Positions 1 to 5,345 of a DNA stretch of 5,345 bases are shown one piece after another. How positions within the stretch are numbered: the first letter of the stretch is position 1; every line of letters begins with the position of its first letter. Made by a program: the position numbers and the translations under genes. This stretch comes from Castellaniella sp034007085 (GTDB lineage Bacteria > Pseudomonadota > Gammaproteobacteria > Burkholderiales > Burkholderiaceae_B), in NCBI RefSeq assembly GCF_034007085.1, contig NZ_JAVERO010000134.1, positions 1-5,345 on the forward strand. Direction: 5' to 3'. The notes under the pieces are model-generated. The model had not been told where the DNA came from. It saw only the letters and a list, made by a program, of their open reading frames with translations, and searched no databases.

Positions 1-1
1 C

Positions 2-469
2 TGTCTGGACGATAACGCCCGCAAGGTGGCCAGCCTGGGGATCCTGCCCGCCCATGAGCAGGCTGACCTGCAGCGTTTGCGCGCCGACCTGAGCATGACG
101 ACGGAATACGCACCGTTGTGGGTGATTGTCGCCGTCGCCCTGGCCCTGGGCATCGGCACCATGGTGGGCTGGCGCCGCGTGGTGCTGACCGTGGGCGAAA
201 AGATCGGCAAGCAGGGCATGACCTATGCCCAGGGCATGGCCGCGCAGATCACCGCCGTCAGTGCCATCGGCGTGGCCAATCTGTTCAGCCTGCCGGTCTC
301 TACCACCCAGGTGCTGTCGTCCGGCGTGGCCGGCACCATGGTCGCCAACCGCAGCGGCCTGCACCGTCGGACGATCCGCAACATTCTGCTCGCCTGGGTA
401 CTGACCTTTCCGGCCAGCATGCTGCTGTCGGCAGGGCTGTTCAGCCTGGCGGTGCTGCTGGGGGTTTGA
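2..469 (+). CDS. pitA: PiT-family inorganic phosphate transporter, C-terminal part (5' end outside window)
   Basis: An open frame of 155 codons runs in from the left edge and ends at TGA 467-469, so only the last third or so of a protein of usually about 500 residues is present. The first in-window GTG (26) is an internal codon, not a start. The text closely follows my recollection of the E. coli PitA C-terminus: a VGWRRV segment, the GEKIGKQGMTYAQGM block, PVSTTQVLSSGVAGTM, and an ILLAWVLTFPA helix before a hydrophobic tail. The motif after PVSTT has Q where E. coli PitA has H. At least three hydrophobic membrane segments are visible. PiT proteins import phosphate, commonly as a metal-phosphate complex, across the inner membrane using the proton gradient. 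The gene converges on potI with three bases between stops. Family assignment is firm; the choice of pitA over pitB or simply pit is less so. Confidence 0.9.
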   Translation, partial: CLDDNARKVASLGILPAHEQADLQRLRADLSMTTEYAPLWVIVAVALALGIGTMVGWRRVVLTVGEKIGKQGMTYAQGMAAQITAVSAIGVANLFSLPVSTTQVLSSGVAGTMVANRSGLHRRTIRNILLAWVLTFPASMLLSAGLFSLAVLLGV

Positions 470-472
470 TGC

Positions 473-1279
473 CTAGCCTGCCCGCTTCGCCGCCTGGATC
501 TGCATGCGGTTGACCGCCACCACGACCACCCCCACGGCCACCATGAACAGGGTCGCCAGGGCGTTGATCTCGGGCTTCAGCCCCAGGCGCACGCGGGAAA
601 AGACTTCCAGCGGCAGGGTCGTGTAGCCCGGCCCGGACAGAAAGGACGCCACCACCACGTCGTCCAGCGACAGCGTGAACGCCAGCAGCCATGCGGCCAG
701 CAGGGCCGGGGCGATCAGGGGCAACGTGATCTGGAAGAACACCCGCAACGGCGAAGCGCCCAGGTCCAGGGCGGCCTCTTCCAGCGAGCGGTCCAGGTCG
801 CGCACGCGCGACTGAATGATGACGGCGACATAGGCCGTGCACAGGGTCACGTGGCCCACCCAGATGGTGAACATGCCGTTGCCGTCGGGCCAGCCAAATA
901 GCTTGGACATTTCCACGAACATCAGCAACAGCGAAATGCCCAGCACGACCTCGGGCATGACCAGCGGGGCGCTGAGCATGCCAATGTACAGGCCAAAGCC
1001 CCGGAACCGCCCCATGCGGGCCAGCACGTAGCCGGCCCAGGTGCCGATGGCCACCGCCGCCGTGGCAGTCAGGGTGGCGATCAGCAGCGACAGTTTTGCC
1101 GCCGACAACAGCGCCTGATCCTGGAACAGTTCGGCGTACCAGCGCAGTGAAAAGCCCGACCAGGAGGTCATCAGGGTGGAATCATTGAAGGAAAACACCA
1201 TCAGGCAGGCAATGGGCACGTACAGGAACCCATAGCCCACCACCAGCGCCAGGAAACGGAACCCGCCACCGCGCCTCAT
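473..1279 (-). CDS. potI: Polyamine ABC transporter permease PotI
   Basis: This 268-residue inner-membrane permease starts at ATG 1279 and stops at TAG 473-475. About six hydrophobic segments are visible, near residues 9-31, 62-86, 96-121, 137-156, 189-212 and 238-256. The EAA coupling loop, which contacts the ATPase, lies at about 168-187 (EAALDLGA, ending ITLP). The stretches LSLDDVVVASFLSGPG (about 203-217) and PEINALATL (about 236-244) resemble E. coli PotI more than PotC, as far as I recall those sequences. It should pair with PotH to form the channel through which PotF-bound polyamine enters. The start lies inside the potH stop (ATGA, 4-base overlap), so translation is probably coupled to potH; the G-rich tract just upstream may act as a weak ribosome-binding site. 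It is the last gene of the pot cluster, and I see no intrinsic terminator after it. Confidence 0.92.
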   Translation of the reverse strand: MRRGGGFRFLALVVGYGFLYVPIACLMVFSFNDSTLMTSWSGFSLRWYAELFQDQALLSAAKLSLLIATLTATAAVAIGTWAGYVLARMGRFRGFGLYIGMLSAPLVMPEVVLGISLLLMFVEMSKLFGWPDGNGMFTIWVGHVTLCTAYVAVIIQSRVRDLDRSLEEAALDLGASPLRVFFQITLPLIAPALLAAWLLAFTLSLDDVVVASFLSGPGYTTLPLEVFSRVRLGLKPEINALATLFMVAVGVVVVAVNRMQIQAAKRAG

Positions 1280-2181
1280 GACCGCCCCCCCAGCTGACGA
1301 GCCTGGTTGTACTGGAAGATGGACAGGGGCACGAGCAGCAGCAGGACCATGACGCAGGTCACGGCTGCAGCCATCGGCCAGTCGGCGTTGTTGAAGAATT
1401 CATTCCACATCACGCGCCCCATCATCAGGGTATTGGCCCCGCCCAGCATTTCGGGGATGACGTATTCGCCCACCGAGGGGATGAACACCAGCATGGCGCC
1501 GGCCACCACGCCGGGCATCGACAAGGGCAGCGTGATCCGCAGAAAGGCGCGCCAGGGCCGTGCGCCCAGATCATAGGCGGCTTCCAGCAGACGGTAGTCC
1601 AGCTTCACCAGGTTGGCGTACAACGGCAGGATGAAGAACGGCAGATAGGCATAGACCAGGCCGATATAGACGGCCAGATCGGTGCGGTAGATTTCCAGTG
1701 GCGCGTCGATCAGGCCCAGACCCATCAACAGATGGTTCAACAGCCCGTCATTGCGCAGAATGCCGACCCAGGCATACACGCGCAGCAGCAGCGAGGTCCA
1801 GAACGGCAGGATCACCCCCAGCAGCAGCAGATTGCGAATCTCCGGCCGCGCCCGGGCGATATGGTAGGCCATGGGGTAGCCGATCAGCACGCAGCAGGCG
1901 GTGGTGACCAGGGCCATCTTGACTGAATTCAGATACACCGCTGCGTACAGGCTGTCGGTGAACAACAGCGCATAGCCGCGCAGGTGCAGGGCCAGCGACA
2001 GGGTCTGGTCCTGCAGGGTGGCGATCGGCGTATAGGGCGGGATGCCGAACTGCAGGTCGGAAAAACTGATCTTCAGGACCAACAGGAATGGCACCAGCAG
2101 GAACAGCGCCAGCCAGGCGTAAGGCACACCGATGGCGAACTGCCGTGCGCTGGGACGGTGGCCGGGAATTTTCAGATGCAT
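1276..2181 (-). CDS. potH: Polyamine ABC transporter permease PotH
   Basis: This 301-residue permease starts at ATG 2181 and stops at TGA 1276-1278. A short basic N-terminus is followed by hydrophobic segments near 15-38, 86-108, 117-141, 168-190, 222-243 and 268-289. The EAA loop is at about 200-219 (EAAYDLGARPWRAF, ending ITLP). The phrases SVGEYVIPEMLGG and GRVMWNEFFNNADWP that follow are typical of PotH/PotB-type subunits. The long periplasmic loop after the first helix (about 40-75) also fits the family. It is expected to form the membrane channel with PotI. The start is supported by GGAG at 2188-2191, six bases upstream. It lies 45 bases after potG and overlaps potI by four bases. The last codons contain a run of seven G (1285-1291 on the complementary strand as C), described in the findings. 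Confidence 0.93.
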   Translation of the reverse strand: MHLKIPGHRPSARQFAIGVPYAWLALFLLVPFLLVLKISFSDLQFGIPPYTPIATLQDQTLSLALHLRGYALLFTDSLYAAVYLNSVKMALVTTACCVLIGYPMAYHIARARPEIRNLLLLGVILPFWTSLLLRVYAWVGILRNDGLLNHLLMGLGLIDAPLEIYRTDLAVYIGLVYAYLPFFILPLYANLVKLDYRLLEAAYDLGARPWRAFLRITLPLSMPGVVAGAMLVFIPSVGEYVIPEMLGGANTLMMGRVMWNEFFNNADWPMAAAVTCVMVLLLLVPLSIFQYNQARQLGGRS

Positions 2182-2187
2182 CGGCGG

Positions 2188-2191
2188 CTCC
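2188..2191 (-). promoter_or_regulatory. Ribosome-binding site of potH
   Basis: GGAG on the complementary strand lies six bases before ATG 2181, in the only sizeable gap inside the pot cluster (2182-2226). The gap holds no other recognisable element: no T-tract hairpin and no promoter-like pair of boxes. Confidence 0.6.
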
Positions 2192-2226
2192 GGGCACGAG
2201 GGGTCGATGAAGGCGGCGGGAGGACG

Positions 2227-3357
2227 TCAGGACGCCAGCACGGTCCCGGCGTCGTGGGACCAGGTCACGTAGACCTCTTCGTCCACGCCAGGCGCGTCGG
2301 ACTGGCTCCAGTCCAGGCTTGGCACGCTGGCCTCGATGGTCTGGCCGGCATCCAGGCGGATCTGGTAGCGGGCATAGCTGCCCATCCAGGCAACGTGCGA
2401 CACCATGCCGTGGCCCCAGTTGGATTCGACCTCAGGGGCCTGGCGGCCCACGCGGATCTGCTCGGGCCGGATCGAGACGTGGACTTCCATGCCCAGGGGT
2501 TCGCTGATGCCATGGCTGACGTACAGCGGACGCGACAGCGCGTCAGTCTCGATCAGCACGTGATCGGGTTCGTCGACCACGATGGTCCCGGTGAACAGAT
2601 TGGTGGACCCGATGAACCCCGCGACGAAACGGGAATTGGGAAATGCATAGACATCATGCGGGGTGCCGCACTGCACGATCTGGCCCTCGGTCATGACCGC
2701 CAGGCGGCTGGCCATCGTCATGGCCTCTTCCTGGTCATGGGTGACCATGATGCAGGTCACGCCGACCTGGCCCAGGATTTTCACCAGTTCGATCTGGGTG
2801 GCCTGGCGGATCTGCTTGTCCAGCGCCGACATGGGTTCATCGAGCAGCAGCAGCTTGGGGCGCTTGACCAGGCTGCGCGCCAGGGCCACCCGTTGCTGCT
2901 GCCCACCCGAGAGCTGGTGCGGACGACGGCGGGCGTAGCCGGCCATCTGCACCAGGTCCAGGGCCTCGAACACGCGCTCGTGGATTTCATGGCGCGGCAC
3001 GCCTTCCTGCTTGAGTCCAAAGGCGACATTGGCCTCGACCGACATGTGCGGAAACAGCGCATAGGACTGGAACATCATGTTGACTGGCCGCCGGTGCGGC
3101 GGCAGCGCCGTGATGTCCTCGTCATCCAGGATGATCCGCCCGGACGTGGGTTCCTCGAACCCGGCCAGCATGCGCAACAGGGTTGACTTGCCGCAGCCTG
3201 AACTGCCCAACAGGGCAAAGATCTCGTGCCGGCGCACCGACAGGGAAACGGATTTGACCGCCACCGTATCACCAAAGATCTTGACGACGTCTTCCATGCG
3301 GACGAAGTCATCGGCCTCTCCCTGGCGAGGCATGCCACGCGGGTCCTGCATCGCCAT
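2227..3357 (-). CDS. potG: Polyamine ABC transporter ATP-binding protein PotG
   Basis: With the start at ATG 3357 this is a 376-residue ABC ATPase. All catalytic motifs are present: Walker A GSSGCGKST (51-59), Q-loop Q97, signature LSGGQ (149-153), Walker B LLLLDEP (169-175), D-loop SALD (177-180) and switch histidine H207 in VTHDQEEAMTMA. The region after about 240 fits the TOBE regulatory domain of MalK-type importers. The VTCIMVTHDQEEAMTMA text is closer to PotG than to PotA. It acts on the cytoplasmic face, powering PotH/PotI. ATG 3357 was chosen because its A is shared with the potF stop (TGATG), a classic coupling arrangement. A GTG at 3384 would add nine residues and overlap potF further, and an ATG at 3351 is also possible. 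There is no strong ribosome-binding site, which fits coupled translation. TGA is at 2227-2229. Confidence 0.93.
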   Translation of the reverse strand: MAMQDPRGMPRQGEADDFVRMEDVVKIFGDTVAVKSVSLSVRRHEIFALLGSSGCGKSTLLRMLAGFEEPTSGRIILDDEDITALPPHRRPVNMMFQSYALFPHMSVEANVAFGLKQEGVPRHEIHERVFEALDLVQMAGYARRRPHQLSGGQQQRVALARSLVKRPKLLLLDEPMSALDKQIRQATQIELVKILGQVGVTCIMVTHDQEEAMTMASRLAVMTEGQIVQCGTPHDVYAFPNSRFVAGFIGSTNLFTGTIVVDEPDHVLIETDALSRPLYVSHGISEPLGMEVHVSIRPEQIRVGRQAPEVESNWGHGMVSHVAWMGSYARYQIRLDAGQTIEASVPSLDWSQSDAPGVDEEVYVTWSHDAGTVLAS

Positions 3358-4454
3358 CAGCGCCCGGTCTTCAGTTGCGCCCACATCTGCGTCTGCAGGC
3401 GCAGGATGTTCAAGGGCTGCGGCTTGATGACAAACAGCGTGCGCGAGACTTCAGGCGAGGGGTAGATCATGGGATTGTCCGCGACTTCCTCGACCACGTA
3501 TTTGCGCGCTTCCTGGTTGGCATTGGGGTAGTACATGGTGTTGGTGATCGCCGCATGCACCTGGGGCGTCTCGATGTAGTTGATGAAGGCGTGCGCCTCG
3601 TCCACGTGTTCGGCGCTCTTGGGGATGGCCATGGTGTCGAACCAGACCGGCGCCCCGCCATCCGGGATGTAATAGTCGATGGCGTAGGGTTTCTTGGCTT
3701 CTTTCGCGCGCGACGAGGCGATCATCACGTCGCCTGAAAAACCATAGACCATGCACAGGCCGCCCGAGGCCAGTTCATCGATATAGCCCGAAGAGCTGAA
3801 CTGGCGCACATAGGGCCGGATGGATTTGAGCAGCGCCAGCGCGGCCTCGTAGTCCTTGGGATCGCTGCTGTTGGGGTCCTTGCCCAGGTAGTGCAGCACG
3901 GCCGGAAAGACCTGCGCGGCCTCGTCCAGGATGGAAATGCCGCAGGACTGCAGCTTGGCGGCGTTTTCCGGCTTGAACAGCATGTCCCAGGAATTCAGGG
4001 GCGCGTCCTGGCCCATGCGTTCGCGCACCTGGGTCACGTTGTAGCCCAGGCCATTGGTGCCGTAGCCCCAGGGAATCAGGTACTGATTGCCCGGATCGAC
4101 CGTGGCGACCAGCGCCATCAGGTCCGGGTCCAGATACTGCCAGTTGGGGATCTTGGAACGATCCAGTTTCTGGAACAGACCACCCTGGATCTGGCGAGCG
4201 GCATAGTGGGTGGAAGGCACGACCACATCGTAGCCCGACTTGCCCGTCAGCAGCTTGGCCTGAAGCGTGTCGTTGGTGTCGTAGACATCGTAGCGAACCT
4301 GGATGCCGGTGGTTTTTTCAAAGCCGGACAAGGTATCGGGCGCGGTGTATTCGGCCCAGTTGTAGACGTTGACAACGCGGTCCTGGGCATTCGCCGATGC
4401 CGCAGTCATCAGCGCTGCGGCGGCCAACAGGGTGTATATGGTGCCGATTTTCAT
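3357..4454 (-). CDS. potF: Periplasmic polyamine (putrescine-type) binding protein PotF
   Basis: This is a 365-residue solute-binding protein of the PotD/PotF family. Residues 1-23 form a Sec signal peptide: K2, a hydrophobic alanine-rich core, and a predicted cut after ANA (23). There is no lipobox cysteine, so it should be soluble in the periplasm. The mature part opens with VNVYNWAEY and contains VVPSTHY, SCGISILD, LGKDPNSSDPKDY and YGFSGDVMIASSRAKEAK, all PotF-like by recollection. Expected ligand contacts are W33, Y36, S81, D242, D273 and Y309. The positions matching E. coli E185, W244 and F276 are Q181, F239 and W271. The start at ATG 4454 is set by the signal peptide and by AGGGA at 4463-4467; an upstream GTG at 4505 in the same frame would prepend residues lying inside kdkA. 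The gene ends at TGA 3357-3359, overlapping potG. The exact polyamine is not settled by sequence. Confidence 0.92.
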   Translation of the reverse strand: MKIGTIYTLLAAAALMTAASANAQDRVVNVYNWAEYTAPDTLSGFEKTTGIQVRYDVYDTNDTLQAKLLTGKSGYDVVVPSTHYAARQIQGGLFQKLDRSKIPNWQYLDPDLMALVATVDPGNQYLIPWGYGTNGLGYNVTQVRERMGQDAPLNSWDMLFKPENAAKLQSCGISILDEAAQVFPAVLHYLGKDPNSSDPKDYEAALALLKSIRPYVRQFSSSGYIDELASGGLCMVYGFSGDVMIASSRAKEAKKPYAIDYYIPDGGAPVWFDTMAIPKSAEHVDEAHAFINYIETPQVHAAITNTMYYPNANQEARKYVVEEVADNPMIYPSPEVSRTLFVIKPQPLNILRLQTQMWAQLKTGR

Positions 4455-4462
4455 GGCATGGA

Positions 4463-4467
4463 TCCCT
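4463..4467 (-). promoter_or_regulatory. Ribosome-binding site of potF, overlapping the kdkA stop codon
   Basis: The complementary strand reads AGGGA eight bases ahead of ATG 4454. Its first two bases are the last two of the kdkA TAG stop (4466-4468). Ribosomes ending kdkA would therefore sit on the potF initiation region, which suggests coupling. It also favours ATG 4454 over the longer GTG start at 4505. Confidence 0.65.
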
Positions 4468-5161
4468 ATTCTGTAGGTAAACAACGGGATAAAGCATCCC
4501 ACCACTGCGCTCCGCGCGCGCCGGCTACCTTAACCAAAGACCGTCGCAGGCGCAACCGATTTTTTTGCGCCTGTCCCGGGGACACCACACCCTGGCGCGC
4601 GCGATCGAAATCGATCAACCAGACCCGGTCGTCGGCATCGAACAGAATGTTGTAGGCATTCAGGTCGGCATGCCAGACCCCAGCCCCATGCATCGCGGCG
4701 ATGGCCTGCGCGACCGCAGCGGGGTCAGCCCGGTCCAGGCGCCCCGCCAGGGCCTGCGCACCCGGAATCCGCGCAACCAGGATTGCAGTGCGATAAAAAA
4801 GTCCATTGCGCCAATAGGCTGCACCCAGCGGTTCCGGGACCCGCAGCCCAGCCCGGCGCAAATGATCCAGCACGCGGACTTCGGCATAGGCCCGCACCCG
4901 GGATTCGCCCAGCCACAGATAGGTCTCGCGCGCGCCCAACCGGGCGCGCAGGCCGCCCCGCCGGTAATGGCGCAAAACGGCAGGACCATGGTAGCCATCG
5001 ACGAACCAGGCTGCCTGCCGCCCTCCTTCGCCCACCGGTTCGGCATCCGGGCGGCCCGCATCAAACCAGCCGGTGCCGGCCTGCGCGGCAAAACGCTCGG
5101 GCACGCAGTAGGCGCCGCCTGCGAATGGCCGCACCACCCAGCCTGGCGGAATGCAATTCAT
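4466..5161 (-). CDS. kdkA: 3-deoxy-D-manno-octulosonic acid (Kdo) kinase
   Basis: This 231-residue protein matches the lipopolysaccharide-kinase family in length (usually about 235-240). KdkA phosphorylates the Kdo residue attached to lipid A, using ATP, on the cytoplasmic side of the inner membrane. It is known from bacteria with a single phosphorylated Kdo, such as Haemophilus influenzae and Bordetella. Visible features are the LRHYRRGG block (63-70), the kinase-like catalytic loop HADLNAYN (164-171, with D166 and N171), and the metal-binding DFD (184-186) within LIDFDRAR. The arginine-rich tail NRLRLRRSL (201-209) is also family-typical. ATG 5161 is supported by a strong AAGGAG at 5171-5176. 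TAG 4466-4468 lies 11 bases before potF, so the two are probably co-transcribed. Nothing appears broken. A related Kdo/heptose kinase (WaaP or RfaY type) is less likely given the motif wording. Confidence 0.88.
   Translation of the reverse strand: MNCIPPGWVVRPFAGGAYCVPERFAAQAGTGWFDAGRPDAEPVGEGGRQAAWFVDGYHGPAVLRHYRRGGLRARLGARETYLWLGESRVRAYAEVRVLDHLRRAGLRVPEPLGAAYWRNGLFYRTAILVARIPGAQALAGRLDRADPAAVAQAIAAMHGAGVWHADLNAYNILFDADDRVWLIDFDRARQGVVSPGQAQKNRLRLRRSLVKVAGARGAQWWDALSRCLPTE
4486..4500 (-). repeat. Small inverted repeat near the kdkA end, upstream of potF
   Basis: GGGAT and ATCCC flank a five-base loop, giving a perfect 5-bp stem that G-U pairs could extend by about three. It lies in the last kdkA codons, some 20 bases before the potF ribosome-binding site. 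A third copy of the arm, GGGAT on the minus strand at 4462-4466, overlaps that binding site. It is not a terminator: no uninterrupted T-tract follows, only GTTGTTT. The stem is short enough to be chance. Confidence 0.35.
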
Positions 5162-5225
5162 GATGCAGGTCTCCTTGGATCCGATTGAACAGGACGCACG
5201 TCCCCAGGAAATGCCATGCCCGATC
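5162..5225 (-). other. Intergenic gap between the TSUP-like gene and kdkA
   Basis: These 64 bases hold the kdkA ribosome-binding site. Besides that I see only a weak GGAC/GTCC inverted repeat with a four-base loop near 5192-5203. There is no T-tract terminator and no clear -35/-10 pair. A kdkA promoter here or read-through from the upstream gene are both possible. Confidence 0.4.
5171..5176 (-). promoter_or_regulatory. Ribosome-binding site of kdkA
   Basis: The complementary strand reads AAGGAG here, a near-perfect Shine-Dalgarno sequence, nine bases ahead of ATG 5161. It fixes the kdkA start and is the strongest ribosome-binding site in the window. Confidence 0.8.
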
Positions 5226-5345
5226 TCATGACTTCATCAGCAACAGCCCCATGATGAGCAGCAGCATGCAGGCAAAGATCAGCTTCAGGCGCGCCTCGGG
5301 CAGTGCGTAGGCCAGGCGCACCCCGTAGGGTACGCACAACAGGCT
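5226..5345 (-). CDS. Probable TSUP (TauE/SafE-type) membrane transporter, C-terminal end (5' part outside window)
   Basis: An uninterrupted minus-strand frame of 39 codons enters from the right edge and stops at TGA 5226-5228. The translation contains PYGVRLAYALPEARLKLIF and then a leucine/isoleucine-rich stretch ending in MKS, which looks like a final membrane helix with a tiny cytoplasmic tail. The G-x-RLA-x-x-LPEARL-x-x-IFA pattern before a terminal helix is what I expect at the end of TSUP (former DUF81, TauE/SafE) proteins, which export sulfite, sulfoacetate or related anions. The coding call is good because frame, codon use and the hydrophobic end are coherent. The family call rests on a short tail only. 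It lies 64 bases upstream of kdkA on the same strand and might belong to the same transcript. Confidence 0.6.
   Translation of the reverse strand, partial: SLLCVPYGVRLAYALPEARLKLIFACMLLLIMGLLLMKS

Noticed and set aside
415..424. Perfect 10-base palindrome CAGCATGCTG near the pitA end, considered as a terminator or operator
   Set aside because: It lies within coding sequence, is not followed by a T-tract, and has no loop; most likely coincidental codon content.
1984..3186. Long plus-strand open frame of about 400 codons opposite potH and potG
   Set aside because: It lies wholly antisense to two well-supported ABC genes, is rich in H, D, G, Q and R as expected for the complement of high-GC coding DNA, and shows no domain I recognise.
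3358..3384. GTG at 3384 as the potG start (nine extra residues)
   Set aside because: The TGATG overlap at 3355-3359 gives a more usual coupled start, and the extra residues are not typical of the family; kept only as an alternative.
4487..4530. Candidate promoter for potF (TTGTTT or TGCTTTATC-like boxes in the kdkA end)
   Set aside because: No pair of -35 and -10 boxes with 16-18 base spacing is convincing, so I do not list a promoter.
3891..4655. Plus-strand open frame of 254 codons opposite potF and the kdkA end
   Set aside because: Antisense to two recognised genes; composition is typical of a shadow frame and it crosses the potF/kdkA junction without any recognisable protein features.
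4565..5188. Plus-strand open frame of about 207 codons opposite kdkA
   Set aside because: The minus-strand frame has clear kinase motifs (HADLNAYN, DFD) and a strong ribosome-binding site; the plus frame has neither.
1..5345. Mobile elements, tRNA/rRNA genes, CRISPR repeats, prophage or defence genes
   Set aside because: Nearly all bases are accounted for by housekeeping-type genes with tight spacing, and I found no repeats, transposase motifs or RNA gene signatures.

Overview
The window looks like chromosomal core DNA from a high-GC Gram-negative bacterium. The gene set (Kdo kinase for lipopolysaccharide, a periplasmic polyamine-binding protein, a PiT phosphate transporter) and the protein sequences are most like betaproteobacteria of the Alcaligenaceae (Bordetella, Achromobacter and relatives). 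That placement is inferred from sequence style, not from a search. I see no mobile element, RNA gene, CRISPR array or phage gene.

Layout, left to right. Positions 2-469 (+) hold the C-terminal third of a PitA-like inorganic phosphate transporter that enters from the left. Only three bases separate its stop from the stop of the convergent gene. From there to the right edge everything is on the minus strand. In transcription order (right to left) this is: the last 39 codons of a probable TSUP/TauE-SafE membrane protein (5226-5345), a 64-base gap, a Kdo kinase kdkA (4466-5161), and then a complete polyamine ABC importer. The importer consists of the periplasmic binding protein potF (3357-4454), ATPase potG (2227-3357), and permeases potH (1276-2181) and potI (473-1279).

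The four pot genes form one transporter. PotF captures a polyamine (putrescine or a relative) in the periplasm and delivers it to the PotH/PotI channel, and PotG hydrolyses ATP to drive uptake. The junctions are tight: 11 bases between kdkA and potF, a TGATG stop/start overlap between potF and potG, 45 bases between potG and potH, and an ATGA overlap between potH and potI. This supports one transcript with translational coupling. kdkA, an inner-core LPS enzyme, sits directly in front of potF. The potF ribosome-binding site uses bases of the kdkA stop codon, so the two are probably co-transcribed although their jobs are not obviously related.

The window is mostly ordinary. The points worth a second look are small: the kdkA-pot linkage, substitutions in the PotF ligand pocket, a possible base-pairing switch and a two-codon ORF at the potF start, and a run of seven G at the potH/potI junction placed so that a -1 slip would fuse the two permeases. 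I found no convincing sigma-70 promoter and no intrinsic terminator, and I do not see a new biological system.
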